From positions 1-48,362 of the forward strand of contig NZ_LHPI01000023.1 of NCBI RefSeq assembly GCF_001274785.1: a stretch of 48,362 nucleotides of DNA. The letters are read 5' to 3'. Positions within the stretch are counted from its first letter, which is position 1, and every line of letters begins with the position of its first letter. The DNA comes from Vibrio hepatarius. GTDB lineage: Bacteria > Pseudomonadota > Gammaproteobacteria > Enterobacterales > Vibrionaceae. Shown here one piece after another: positions 1 to 9,319 of the stretch. Under the pieces are notes generated by a model. The model did no database searches, had not been told where the DNA came from, and saw only the letters and a program-made list of their open reading frames with translations. The position numbers and the translations under genes were made by a program.

Positions 1-587
1 GGCCAACGATGCCCTAGAGAGTGCGCAAGGGCTCCAGAAAGGAGCTGAAACCGTCCCAGAGCCGGACTCTCAAGGGAGACCGGAAAATCCTGCTGAAACG
101 CGCTCACGAAGTCTCAGACCGGGAACGCTTCATCATGGAGACCTGGACAGGCGCATTCCCGCAACTGCTGGCCGCCTACGAGCACAAGGAACGCTTTTAC
201 GGCATCTGGGACGCCACCACACGACCCCAGGCAGAAACCGCCCTGGACGACTGGATAGCCACCATTCCGAAGGGCCAGAAGGAAGTCTGGAGCGATCTGG
301 TCAGGGCTGTGGGCAACTGGCGCGAAGAGATCATGACCTACTTCGAGACGGACATGCCCGTCACCAATGCTTACACGGAGTCCATCAACCGACTGGCCAA
401 GGACAAGAACCGTGAAGGGCGAGGTTACTCCTTCGAGGTGATGCGGGCACGAATGCTCTACACTACGAAGCACAAGAAGAAGGCTCCGACTGCGAAGGTC
501 TCTCCGTTCTACAAGAAAACCATCGGTTACGGACTGCCGGACTTCGCAGAGGAACTCAACTACGGGGTCGATCTATCAACCATCTGA
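1..587 (+). pseudogene. ISL3-family transposase, 3' part, frameshifted
   Basis: The frame from 21 to 587 encodes the C-terminal half of an ISL3-family DDE transposase: the KGDRKILLKRA segment, the TDMPVTNAYTESINR stretch holding the last catalytic Glu, and a basic tail. The window starts inside the gene. In the main frame a TAG lies at 15-17, while the frame starting at base 2 reads ANDALES, the expected upstream residues, and then loses homology. The two halves join near 19-21 by a +1 or -2 shift, so the transposase is broken (the GTG at 21 is not a real start). Its base composition is GC-richer than the flanking ICE, which suggests a recent arrival from another host. The upstream half and the left IS end lie outside the window. 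Confidence 0.8.
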
Positions 588-589
588 GG

Positions 590-1303
590 GTGGTATCAGG
601 TTGGTGGGGTGAAGGTGCCCCATCAACCATTAAATCCGTATACCCTTTCTTTATAGCGTTATTCGCTATACCTGCAATTGCAGAACACCCCACATCGTTC
701 AGTCAGGCAAAACGATTTGCCCGAGAAATTTACCAAGACAACCAGAGTACGTTTTACTGTGGATGTAGCTATAGCAATGATGGTGCGATTGATGCTGCAT
801 CTTGCGGATATGAACCAAGAAAGCAACCGAAACGAGGTGAACGCTTAGAGTGGGAACATGTAGTCTCAGCTTGGGAAATTGGCCATCAACGCCAATGCTG
901 GCAAAATGGTGGTCGTCGGAACTGCGAAAAGAATGATCCTGAGTTTTCTAAAATGGTTTCGGATCTCCATAACCTCGTACCATCTGTAGGAGAGCTCAAT
1001 GGGGATAGGTCAAATTTTCGATTTGGCATGATTCCGAATGAACCAAGATCCTATGGTCAATGTGATTTCGAAGTTGATTTCAAAGACCGTCGAGCAGAAC
1101 CACCAGCTAACCGTCAGGGTGATATTGCTAGAATTTATTTCTACATGCGAGATCAATACGGCCTAAGACTCAGTAGGCAACAAACTCAGCTATTTGAAGC
1201 TTGGTCAAGAATGGACCCTGTTGACGAATGGGAAAAAGTGCGTGATTTTAAGATTAAAACTATTCAAGGTAACTCTAACTGCCATGTGTCAAATAGCTGT
1301 TAA
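590..1303 (+). CDS. Endonuclease I (EndA/Dns family), periplasmic or secreted
   Basis: About 237 aa from a GTG at 590, close to the usual 230-240 aa of EndA/Dns. This family cuts DNA non-specifically outside the cytoplasm. The core LEWEHVV motif (His90), the later NGDRSNFRFG motif and several Cys residues are present. A signal-peptide-like stretch, SVYPFFIALFAIPAIA, lies at residues 16-31, but about 14 unrelated residues precede it, and these are encoded by sequence adjoining the ISL3 remnant. The natural start would be expected at about 629, where ATTAAATCC occurs in place of ATGAAATCC. The 5' end may therefore have been altered by the insertion, and expression from the GTG is uncertain. Nucleases of this family occur on conjugative elements, where they may limit uptake of competing DNA (inference). 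Confidence 0.8.
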   Translation: MVSGWWGEGAPSTIKSVYPFFIALFAIPAIAEHPTSFSQAKRFAREIYQDNQSTFYCGCSYSNDGAIDAASCGYEPRKQPKRGERLEWEHVVSAWEIGHQRQCWQNGGRRNCEKNDPEFSKMVSDLHNLVPSVGELNGDRSNFRFGMIPNEPRSYGQCDFEVDFKDRRAEPPANRQGDIARIYFYMRDQYGLRLSRQQTQLFEAWSRMDPVDEWEKVRDFKIKTIQGNSNCHVSNSC

Positions 1304-1711
1304 TTGAAACTAGCTGAGACAAACTTGTTGGACAAGGTTCTTTTAGCGAAAATCAGATTAACATTACTAAAATTAATCTGATAGTCGGCAACTGCCAAAG
1401 TGGACGTTCGGATCTGACTCGCTTTTGAACCATCATCAGCTTTGTCGAATTAAGTCGAATTTTCAATCAATCGTAATTCCCCCAAATTTCTCTCGTATAG
1501 CGTCGTTAATATCTATGCATTTAATAAATTGTCAGAAAGGAACCCTAAGTCACTTTGGAAAGTACCCGTTTATCGAAATTAGCGTAATAGCCTATTGATT
1601 CGCACACCACTAATAGTTCACGCCACTCATCGCTTTGGAACAAATGCGCCATAGAAAGTTAATCTTATTCGTATTGTTAAGCATCTATTTGGCGCTAATT
1701 TGGCTGGTAAA
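1304..1711. other. Intergenic region between endonuclease I and SIR2-HerA, with inverted repeat
   Basis: No convincing gene is seen in these 408 AT-rich bases. The strongest structure is a perfect 10-bp inverted repeat, ATCAGATTAA at 1352-1361 and its complement at 1373-1382, with an 11-base loop. It lies between the convergent endonuclease I and HerA genes and may serve as a bidirectional stem-loop, although no long T-tract follows on either strand. A short direct repeat GTCGAATT occurs near 1443-1462. Confidence 0.5.
1322..1344 (+). terminator. Possible weak terminator after endonuclease I
   Basis: A bulged stem (1322-1328 with 1332-1339, 3-nt loop) is followed by CTTTT at 1340-1344, 20 bases after the endonuclease stop codon. 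The stem is short and the U-tract only four long, so this is a weak call. Confidence 0.3.
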
Positions 1712-3751
1712 TTAATCTCTGTTTTGCCATTCTTCAACGATTGGCTGCCAGTTTACTTCACGAGGCTCACCTGTGGAGTTAGACCATACGTCCCAAAAGT
1801 CAGGATCATCAGACTGAGGCCTTTGCTCTTCACTAAGTTCTTTCATTCGAACTAACACCGGTAGTTCTGAAGCCCATCCGAGTAAAATTGCATGTCGAGA
1901 TGGTAGCGATGGTAGCTCTCTTAATAGCCCCCTCATGTTATCGGGAACAAGCCTATGAACTTGTTCTTGGTCTCTATCATTGCTAATTCTGTGCAGTAAA
2001 AAAGTATTACATTGAGAAAGAACAGTAGGAGATAACTCAGAAGGTCGTTGGGATGATACTACTAGTCCCAAACCAAATTTACGCCCTTCGCGAGCGATTT
2101 TTTCAAATACTTTGCAGCACACATCAGAAACTGATTGACTCTCACTTTCTTCTTTGTATCGTTTGATAAATGTATGAGCTTCCTCTGCAACCATTACTGT
2201 TGGTAATGGTTTTCCATTCATCTTCCGATATCGTTGAAGAGCTTCAAAAGTCACTCTAGAGATTACTGCTGTTACAAGATGGATAATTTCATTGGGAACT
2301 AGTGATAGGTCGATAACAGTGATAGCACCATGAGTATCCTTCCCAAGAAAAGTATCTAGCCAATCAGTTAAACTTATTGGTTCCTCAGAATCTTTAGTAA
2401 CTGCACTAATTCGGGTGTCACCTAGCATTGTGCGAATTCGAGTCAAAAGAAATTCCATGAACTGCTCAGTTCCCGTTTCTTGTGCTAAAGCTTCGAGATA
2501 GGCGACGAAGTCATCACCTTCAAAGCGAATAGGCGTATCTTCACTTTTCGGGAGAAGTTCTTGTTCATCACCACCAAGTGCAACATGAGCTTCTTTTAAC
2601 TCAGAAATCAACTTATCAGTATCACTGACTTCAGGCTTAGCAGGCCACTGTGCTCCTCTTCTGGAAGATAGGTAAGTATTTATCGTGCTTATTACACTAT
2701 TGAAAGGTTGGTTGTGGATTTTTTCGTTTAATGTTATGAGGCTAGTTTCCCATGACGTTAAACTTTCAACTAAGCCTTTGGCATGACCACCATTCACATA
2801 TATCTGCCCTTGACTTGCTAGTTGCCTTATTGAAACTAAAAGTATTCCGCAAAAATGTTTTGCTTGAATTGTCACATCATCTTCTGACAACACATCATTT
2901 CTCATCGCCCTCAAAGCTCGTCGTAGTAATGGGAGTTGAACTTTTGAACTTGCCTGAGTGAACGCCCCCCATTCTGAACTGTTCCATAGCCATGATGGTA
3001 CTTTAAGTTCTAACTCACCATAATCAGAGTTAGCCTCTACGCGCAATAAATTCCCCTTATATTTTGACTTTGGACCAAATGCTCGGCTGTACTCCCCGTT
3101 AGGATCAAGTATTATAAATCGAGCGTTCGGAGTTTGGCCCTGTTGTAAAACTGCGTCCAGTGACCATTGAATTAGTCCCGCCACAGAGCAAGATTTACCA
3201 CTACCTGTGTTGCCTAAAACAGCTATATGTCGCCCAAAAAGCTTATCGGGGTCGATTTTTATTTCTGCATTGTTAGCTAGAGGACTATCTCCTATTTTAA
3301 CCCTTCTGTTTTCACCTGATTCGATTATTGAGTTTAATTGTTGGTCAGTAGGTAAAAGCACTGAATCACCAACTGAAGGAAATGCATCTGTTCCTCTGGT
3401 GAATTTGAAACCATCGTTTTTTCTATCGCTTCTCAATGTACCAACGGGGTTGATACTGAGCTTTTTTAGAGGAAAAGGTAAGTCTATCAAGCCAAAATCT
3501 TGCAAGCCTCTTCTTTTGGGGTATGGCGAGTGTTCTACTGCGATCCACTCAACTTGACCAACTAGAAATCCATCATCACTGTTTATAAGCACATAACTGT
3601 TGATTCGAGGAAAGTTGCGAGGTGAGCCTCCTTGAAGAGAGACTGAGTCTGGGGAATCAATTTCTAAGGAAACTCTAATTTCACTAGGCGATACAAAACC
3701 AACGGTTCCGATTCGTAACTGTTCCAGTCTTTCTATAGGCAAGTAACTCAT
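1712..3751 (-). CDS. herA: HerA-like ATPase (DUF87) of a SIR2-HerA defence pair
   Basis: 679 aa. An N-terminal HAS-barrel-like region precedes a HerA/FtsK-type ATPase with Walker A GNTGSGKS at residues 180-187, a VMVAEEAH Walker B near residue 520, and a downstream SSQRPSEL sensor-like motif. Domain order and length match HerA helicase/translocase partners in phage-defence loci. The ATG overlaps the stop of the SIR2 gene by four bases (ATGA), which indicates translational coupling and a fixed stoichiometry. In known SIR2-HerA systems the HerA hexamer assembles with SIR2 and the complex depletes NAD+ (and in some cases cuts DNA) on infection; here that role is inferred from the pairing. It lies in the hotspot downstream of traN (HS4 of SXT/R391 ICEs). 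Confidence 0.88.
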   Translation of the reverse strand: MSYLPIERLEQLRIGTVGFVSPSEIRVSLEIDSPDSVSLQGGSPRNFPRINSYVLINSDDGFLVGQVEWIAVEHSPYPKRRGLQDFGLIDLPFPLKKLSINPVGTLRSDRKNDGFKFTRGTDAFPSVGDSVLLPTDQQLNSIIESGENRRVKIGDSPLANNAEIKIDPDKLFGRHIAVLGNTGSGKSCSVAGLIQWSLDAVLQQGQTPNARFIILDPNGEYSRAFGPKSKYKGNLLRVEANSDYGELELKVPSWLWNSSEWGAFTQASSKVQLPLLRRALRAMRNDVLSEDDVTIQAKHFCGILLVSIRQLASQGQIYVNGGHAKGLVESLTSWETSLITLNEKIHNQPFNSVISTINTYLSSRRGAQWPAKPEVSDTDKLISELKEAHVALGGDEQELLPKSEDTPIRFEGDDFVAYLEALAQETGTEQFMEFLLTRIRTMLGDTRISAVTKDSEEPISLTDWLDTFLGKDTHGAITVIDLSLVPNEIIHLVTAVISRVTFEALQRYRKMNGKPLPTVMVAEEAHTFIKRYKEESESQSVSDVCCKVFEKIAREGRKFGLGLVVSSQRPSELSPTVLSQCNTFLLHRISNDRDQEQVHRLVPDNMRGLLRELPSLPSRHAILLGWASELPVLVRMKELSEEQRPQSDDPDFWDVWSNSTGEPREVNWQPIVEEWQNRD

Positions 3752-5166
3752 GATGTTACCTCGGTGGTAGTTGCATTACCTGAGTGTTCTGACTGGATAA
3801 AGCCTCGCTGTTTTAGTAATTCGGCCATCTTTATTGATGCTTTATCTATGGCTGGTTTAGGTAGATAGTTATCAACCAAAGTTTTTAGATCCCCCAAATG
3901 GTCACCCATTAGTAAAGTGATTTGAGCTTTTCTTCCACTTTTACCAATGAAGTTCATAATTCTTTCTAGCGGATCTCCGAAAGCAATGATGACTAGATGG
4001 GTAGATGGAACGGTAAGCATATCTTCAATTACTCTGTTTATATGCTCATCACCAAAGCTATAGCCATACGTGACTAATGTACTGTTTGGACGGCTAGTCG
4101 CTGCTGCTAAGTCTCTAAATAACTCTACATAGGGGTACTCAGCGGTTTCTCTATCTTTGACTGAATTAGGGTAAATCATAAGTTGTTCATAACTATCGCT
4201 TTCGTGCCCCTCTGCTTCTAGAAACGGTTCAACAGAGCGAGCTCCAAAAGGTAGGCCAAAGCGCCTAATCGCACCATCTTGTTCGTGCCAATCTAGAGAA
4301 CCGTGAAGTTTGGTAAAACGTGCCACTCCTTCCAAATATCTTGGTTCACCACGTATTCCCGGAGGGTTATAGTGATAATCAACTTCTAATCTTGAGGATC
4401 TAAAAACGGGAGCAATACTTCCAACAAAACGGTCTATGAGTCTTAAACCAGCAAGTTCAGCACCAACCTCGATAATTCGGTCATAGTTCGTTGTAAAAAT
4501 ATGCAATCTGTCGCGTGTAGCGGTTCTACTTGCAAAGCTCATTAAGAAACTCACAAGATAATTGAAAGTTTCCTCTTTTCGTTTTTTTTCAGCACTTTTA
4601 ATTAAGTGTTCTCCTGTACTGACAGATTTTGAAAACTCACCTAGACATCGAGACAATTCCCCCTTAATTGCAGCTAAATCAGCTTTTAGGTCTCTATAGG
4701 CTGCATATGGAGCCGGGGGGTTTTCAGGTTGCGGGCTATCCAACACTGTTAAAATTTCAAGACCTTTGATAAGTTCATTAATAGCTCTAATTTGATCTTC
4801 TATATTTCCTTGTGCGCGACCAGCCGATTTGGCAGCTTTTGTAGCGAATTCATTTATTTCGCTTTGACAGACCGCTAGATCACTGATCCACCCCATTCCA
4901 ACGGGTGGCACGCCTGTAGCCGACATTTGAATAGACGTACTTAAACCCGCACCGATCAATAGATTTAAATGTTCGGATTGAAAAAGTGCTGTTAACCAAG
5001 GCTCAATATTTTGGCGTAATTTCTCTATTGATATTTTAGAACCCTGTTCTCCCCATGAAGTATTCGTTGATAGGATAAAAGGATAAGAATCACTTTGCTC
5101 ATTGGAGTTTGGTGTTAGCTCAATAATATCAGGAACACTGCCAACTTTAATTTGCTGAATAGTCAT
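3748..5166 (-). CDS. SIR2-domain NADase, defence effector
   Basis: 472 aa from the ATG at 5166; a longer reading from 5214 is possible, but 5166 follows a GAGAAG-type ribosome site. SIR2 motifs are clear: GAGLS near residues 72-76 (NAD binding), TTNYD mid-protein, LHGSLDW (catalytic His), and GYSFGDEHIN near the C-terminus. This is the large, non-sirtuin SIR2 type found in anti-phage systems (Thoeris, DSR, SIR2-HerA), which hydrolyse NAD+ rather than deacetylate. It is directly upstream of, and overlaps, the HerA gene. A charged central segment separates the N-terminal GAG motif from the rest of the fold. It is read in the same direction as the transfer genes, separated from traN by about 460 bases. 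Confidence 0.88.
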   Translation of the reverse strand: MTIQQIKVGSVPDIIELTPNSNEQSDSYPFILSTNTSWGEQGSKISIEKLRQNIEPWLTALFQSEHLNLLIGAGLSTSIQMSATGVPPVGMGWISDLAVCQSEINEFATKAAKSAGRAQGNIEDQIRAINELIKGLEILTVLDSPQPENPPAPYAAYRDLKADLAAIKGELSRCLGEFSKSVSTGEHLIKSAEKKRKEETFNYLVSFLMSFASRTATRDRLHIFTTNYDRIIEVGAELAGLRLIDRFVGSIAPVFRSSRLEVDYHYNPPGIRGEPRYLEGVARFTKLHGSLDWHEQDGAIRRFGLPFGARSVEPFLEAEGHESDSYEQLMIYPNSVKDRETAEYPYVELFRDLAAATSRPNSTLVTYGYSFGDEHINRVIEDMLTVPSTHLVIIAFGDPLERIMNFIGKSGRKAQITLLMGDHLGDLKTLVDNYLPKPAIDKASIKMAELLKQRGFIQSEHSGNATTTEVTS

Positions 5167-5624
5167 AAATACACTTCTCATATTTGTGTGAAAGATATAG
5201 CGTTGGGGACACAAACGTCTGCCATGAATATTTACAACTTAAGCCGTTGGCATTGAATCATCCGTCACAACTATCTGAAATCCTTAGTACATCTTCAATC
5301 TCGACACCAAGGTGTTCAATCGTGCTTTCGAGCTTAGCATGACATTTTACAATACAGAACGTTTGCATACATATTTGAGGTATCCAAGCCCAAATATGTA
5401 TGAATTAAAAATGAAGATATTGAGAAAAGTGGCTTAGCTGGGTTGGTCGATTTTGGTTGGCCACGTCAGTTCCTCGCTCATAGCTATCTGTCCGATGTCC
5501 AACTCTATTTATCGAAACTACTACAAACACATTTTTGCAAATTTGTCGCAGTTACATAAATGCATATTGATTATTTTTTCTGCTCCATTAGTCCTGCAAA
5601 ACGGGGCTAACGGAGCAATTTATT
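5167..5624. promoter_or_regulatory. traN-SIR2 intergenic region with two stem-loops
   Basis: This gap should hold the promoter of the SIR2-HerA pair and the end of the long tra transcript. Two structures stand out. One is a perfect 12-bp inverted repeat, CATACATATTTG at 5366-5377 and its complement at 5391-5402, with a 13-base spacer: size and symmetry suit an operator. The other is an 11-bp stem with one mismatch (5581-5591 with 5607-5617) beginning a few bases beyond the traN stop. The second could slow or protect the 3' end of the tra mRNA, but on the traN strand it is followed by A residues, not T, so it is not a classical terminator. Confidence 0.45.
5258..5368 (-). CDS. Possible 36-aa small protein
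   Basis: A short frame beginning MQTFCIVKCHAK and ending SDSCDG. It has Asp/Glu/Cys-rich composition and no recognisable domain or signal peptide. Its start codon lies within the left arm of a perfect 12-bp inverted repeat (5366-5402), and no good ribosome site precedes it. It may be a real small ICE protein or chance. Recorded because it is the only readable frame in the traN-SIR2 gap. Confidence 0.25.
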   Translation of the reverse strand: MQTFCIVKCHAKLESTIEHLGVEIEDVLRISDSCDG

Positions 5625-8600
5625 CTAATTGTTCCCCGAGACTTCTTCCGTTGCCTCCTGGCGAAGTTTCTGGGCATCCATTCCGTTTAGCCGTTCAATG
5701 GCTCTATCTGCGGCACTCTGACGATTTCCATCAACGTTTAGCGTACTTCCTGAGCCTGTGAGTCGTTCCAGATCCAGTGACGGTACTTCGGGTAGGTTGC
5801 CTGTTATCGACAAGATACCTATCCATTCATCGAGATTGACTTGGCTCCAATCTACCTGGTTTAACTGACTCGCGGTCAAACCTTCACAGTTTGGTGACTT
5901 GGCACTGCCCCAACCAAGGCCCAATTGAGGGCGTACTTGTTCTTGAATGATCCGTGAAAGTGGCGAAGTAAAACAGCAATATGACTGCCGTTTTTCAACA
6001 CAGGCACCTAAGAACTTAGACTTGCAGTAAGAGCCTACATAGTGGCAACTCTTCAATACCCGCTTGGCGTTCATTTCAAACTCGCTCTGCTCACATTTCC
6101 AGATAAGCTGAATGAGGATCATAGTGACTGAATAAATCATGTAGGCCGTCATAACCGTACTCAGAACCGCGCCCGCAGCGCCCCCCAGGGCAAAGTTACC
6201 ACCCGAAACGACACCATCGGCTCCAACCGCACCACCAACGTTACTAAACAGTGCCGATTGCGCCCCCGAACCAAACGTAGAGCCTACCCACTCAGCCGTT
6301 TTGTTGGTCAACACCTGCATAAAGCCAGTCGCAGCTTGCTCCGCTCCCGCGCCAGCAGCCGTTGATGGCCCAGCCCCCATGAGAGAGTCCCATGCAGACA
6401 CAAAAGGCTCTTTAACCGCACTCCAGGTACTGGTGATTGGTTCCCTGAGCGTATTCCACGAACCATAGATTGCCGAAGACGGATTCATGGCCATGACTGC
6501 CGTATCAAGCTTGTTGACCGCAACTATCATCGTGATGTAATCCGATAGCGACACGCCACTTGGCTTTTCACAGCAATCCACTATGCCGCCAACGGCTTTT
6601 TTGCACTGGCCAGCATTACCTTTAAAGACCGTACACTCGACGTTATCTTGGCCATCAGCTCCTGTGCATGACATATCATTGGTCATAAACTGCGCCGCAT
6701 TAAGCATCGCAGCGGCCTCTGCAAAGTTAGCCTGCTTGATTGACTCTGGCTCTAAACAATCTGTGCCCATACAGCGAACTGGCCCCTCACAGTTGTATTG
6801 AGTTTCCATTCGAGCGTTTTGCACTTCAACGCTTTGTCCGCAGTCATACACCAAACTTTGGATATAACAGAAGCCTTCATGACCAGCCCCGCCCTCAGTA
6901 CATTCGGTTCTGACGTACTGGCAGGCCGGATTTTGCTCTAGCGCGGCACACGTATTGGTGGTCGTGTTTTGTCCGTTATTGACGATGGTTTGTGTATTAC
7001 CATTGGCATCTACCCAGCTATCTGAGCTGCCCATGTTGAACTCTGGGTGAGCAGTCGAGGCATTATAGGTCGCTTTTGCCCTCCAGCATGAGAGCCCCAG
7101 TCCATCAGAGCTGCCACGACTGGTTAAATGAGCAGGAGACGAAACAACAGCCGGATAAAGACTTCCAAGCTTCGCCAACTCGCTACTACCAACCGTTAAC
7201 CCGTCGATTCGTTTTGTGCCCGTATCCAAACACTGCCACTGCACCGCAGTAAACTGATCCGTTTGCATCAAGCATTGGTCTATGCCCGGATCACTTGATT
7301 GATGAACAACGTCTTGCTCTAAGTACTTGCCGGAGAAGGTCAAGGAAGCACTCAGTTTCGCAGGAGCCAAACACTTCTGAACTTCTCGGCTGCAAGTGTC
7401 GAAATCGACTTTGTTCCAGCCGGAATCGCATCTGGAACGAGTGACCTCCTGGGGTTCATGCCACGAAATAATCGAACCATTGACGACTTTACACAATGAG
7501 CCAACCAAGGTTCCTTTTGGACAGGTCATTTCAGGGTATTTAATGGACGGTTTCGTCTCAGTCACCGTCTCCTTATTGCCCGTCAATGAGAGTGTCGTTT
7601 TCCAGCCATTTGCCTTGGATGGCGACTCGGTGATTTTTATCTCAGTATTTTGATTATCAAAAATCCTCAGCGTAGCGTTTCCAGTTTGCATAGTACTGCT
7701 GTGCTGTGGAACAAAACTGAGCGTTTCGGAGCTAAAGCAACCACGCTCAATGGACCAGCTTTGTTGATGGGTTTCAGCGGATACACGTCGCTCTAACTGA
7801 CACTGAGTAAGCGTGCTGATCTTCTCGCACACCTGGTAATCGGGTACATGCTTGGTTTCAGTAAATGGCGTGATCGTCTGAGTAGGCTCACAGGCTTCAA
7901 AACTACTCGGCATAAGATTGGATACCACACACTTTGGATCGCTGGTTTGCAATCCACAGTCATAGGTATCGGTAAAACGAATGCATTCACCTTTATCATT
8001 GGTTTCGGCACATTCTGACGACATGAATCCACAGGAAGGATTCGCTTCAAGCACTTGGCAGGCCTGATTTTCAATCCCCTTATAGCTTTCGTCATCCACA
8101 CTGACTTGTATACGCCGACACAAAGGCGATATGCCCGCCACAGGGCTTGGGGCAAAGTAGGATTCACAAACTGAAACACCATTGACCACCGTACATCCGT
8201 TGGTTGAAGACGGCTGATCCGTGCATTGAATGCTGTAGTCTGAAAACTTCGTCGGGATATCCGCTGCTTGTTCGATACAGGATTGTGGCGACCAACTATC
8301 ATTCATCACCACCTTGGTTGGATCAAAGCGCACCTTGATGCGTGCATACCCCTCACCACTACCAGTAACCGATACGCGAATTTTTACCGGCACTTCTAAA
8401 CCTGGTTCTACCGCTTTTAGCTTAGCAGTGAGATCGGTATTTGGATTGCGCTCCCAACTGGTACTGAGCTCGCAGCGGCCAGCCGTTTCTGGTGGAAAGT
8501 TATTGTTCGGCCCAGACCAGACTTTCTGATCGCCAAGCCAAACTTGCATGTAGTCATCCCATTTGGCGTACTCAAGAACGGCTGAGGTAATCGCATCGGG

Positions 8601-9317
8601 GTTCACGACTTTGAGTGTGATGGCCTGTTCAAACACTTTACAACGGCCACTCCAGTAGTTGTCGCCAATTCGTCCAATCCAAACTTCAAGACATCCCTCA
8701 CCACAAGAGCGAAGGTTCATTGGTCCTGAAACATGCTCAATAATGCCTGCCGTGTAATCGTGAGTAATAGTGCAGCTGTTAACCGCTGTATTGAGTCTGT
8801 CACATTGCTGGTAGTTTGGGCTTCCTTCACCTTGAGACTCACAACCTGGGAAGCTTTGCGTCAATAGATTAGGGTCAGTTTGAACCGCATCAGTTAATGC
8901 CCAAAGGGGATCATTGACCATATCTGGCCGAGACCTGTCTTTGATTTGTTGTAGCGAACGAAATGCCTCACCCGTAGCGCCACTTTCGGATACCATGCTC
9001 TCTTGGCGCTGCGTCCCCAATTGATTCATGCTGGCATCAGAGCCATAAACGCCTGTTAAGACATCCAATGAGCCCTGATCCATACCTGGGAAAAGCTCTT
9101 GCAAGTTAATGGACTCATTACCACTGCCATTCGGCACCGACAATGTATTGCCATTGAGTGCGGGCATCGTCCAGTTTTGCAGCAATTGCTTACCTTCTTG
9201 TTGTCCGCTTAGGCCGGATTGGCGCTGTACATCAGCGGCCACACCATGTAAGGGCAAGCACGCCATAGTGATAGATAAAATACCCGCTAACACTCGGGTA
9301 AAAAATGTTGGTTTCAT
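5625..9317 (-). CDS. traN: TraN, outer-membrane mating-pair stabilisation protein
   Basis: 1230 aa with an N-terminal signal peptide (hydrophobic stretch ending about residue 28) and very many Cys residues, as in F-type and SXT TraN. TraN sits in the donor outer membrane and contacts recipient surface proteins to stabilise the mating pair. Like other ICE TraN proteins it is about twice the length of F TraN (about 600 aa), with repeated Cys-rich blocks in the central region and an Ala/Gly-rich hydrophobic segment near residues 1010-1060. The start follows GGGAGG at good spacing. It follows traU with two intervening bases and is the last backbone transfer gene before hotspot HS4. The many Cys pairs fit with DsbC being encoded in the same operon. 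Confidence 0.93.
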   Translation of the reverse strand: MKPTFFTRVLAGILSITMACLPLHGVAADVQRQSGLSGQQEGKQLLQNWTMPALNGNTLSVPNGSGNESINLQELFPGMDQGSLDVLTGVYGSDASMNQLGTQRQESMVSESGATGEAFRSLQQIKDRSRPDMVNDPLWALTDAVQTDPNLLTQSFPGCESQGEGSPNYQQCDRLNTAVNSCTITHDYTAGIIEHVSGPMNLRSCGEGCLEVWIGRIGDNYWSGRCKVFEQAITLKVVNPDAITSAVLEYAKWDDYMQVWLGDQKVWSGPNNNFPPETAGRCELSTSWERNPNTDLTAKLKAVEPGLEVPVKIRVSVTGSGEGYARIKVRFDPTKVVMNDSWSPQSCIEQAADIPTKFSDYSIQCTDQPSSTNGCTVVNGVSVCESYFAPSPVAGISPLCRRIQVSVDDESYKGIENQACQVLEANPSCGFMSSECAETNDKGECIRFTDTYDCGLQTSDPKCVVSNLMPSSFEACEPTQTITPFTETKHVPDYQVCEKISTLTQCQLERRVSAETHQQSWSIERGCFSSETLSFVPQHSSTMQTGNATLRIFDNQNTEIKITESPSKANGWKTTLSLTGNKETVTETKPSIKYPEMTCPKGTLVGSLCKVVNGSIISWHEPQEVTRSRCDSGWNKVDFDTCSREVQKCLAPAKLSASLTFSGKYLEQDVVHQSSDPGIDQCLMQTDQFTAVQWQCLDTGTKRIDGLTVGSSELAKLGSLYPAVVSSPAHLTSRGSSDGLGLSCWRAKATYNASTAHPEFNMGSSDSWVDANGNTQTIVNNGQNTTTNTCAALEQNPACQYVRTECTEGGAGHEGFCYIQSLVYDCGQSVEVQNARMETQYNCEGPVRCMGTDCLEPESIKQANFAEAAAMLNAAQFMTNDMSCTGADGQDNVECTVFKGNAGQCKKAVGGIVDCCEKPSGVSLSDYITMIVAVNKLDTAVMAMNPSSAIYGSWNTLREPITSTWSAVKEPFVSAWDSLMGAGPSTAAGAGAEQAATGFMQVLTNKTAEWVGSTFGSGAQSALFSNVGGAVGADGVVSGGNFALGGAAGAVLSTVMTAYMIYSVTMILIQLIWKCEQSEFEMNAKRVLKSCHYVGSYCKSKFLGACVEKRQSYCCFTSPLSRIIQEQVRPQLGLGWGSAKSPNCEGLTASQLNQVDWSQVNLDEWIGILSITGNLPEVPSLDLERLTGSGSTLNVDGNRQSAADRAIERLNGMDAQKLRQEATEEVSGNN

Positions 9318-9319
9318 AG

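Noticed and set aside
5581..5617. Terminator of the tra operon after traN
   Set aside because: The stem is good, but on the traN strand it is followed by a run of A, not T.
7793..8302. 169-codon frame inside traN in another frame of the same strand
   Set aside because: Arg/Pro/Cys-rich shadow translation of the traN coding sequence, no ribosome site and no family resemblance.
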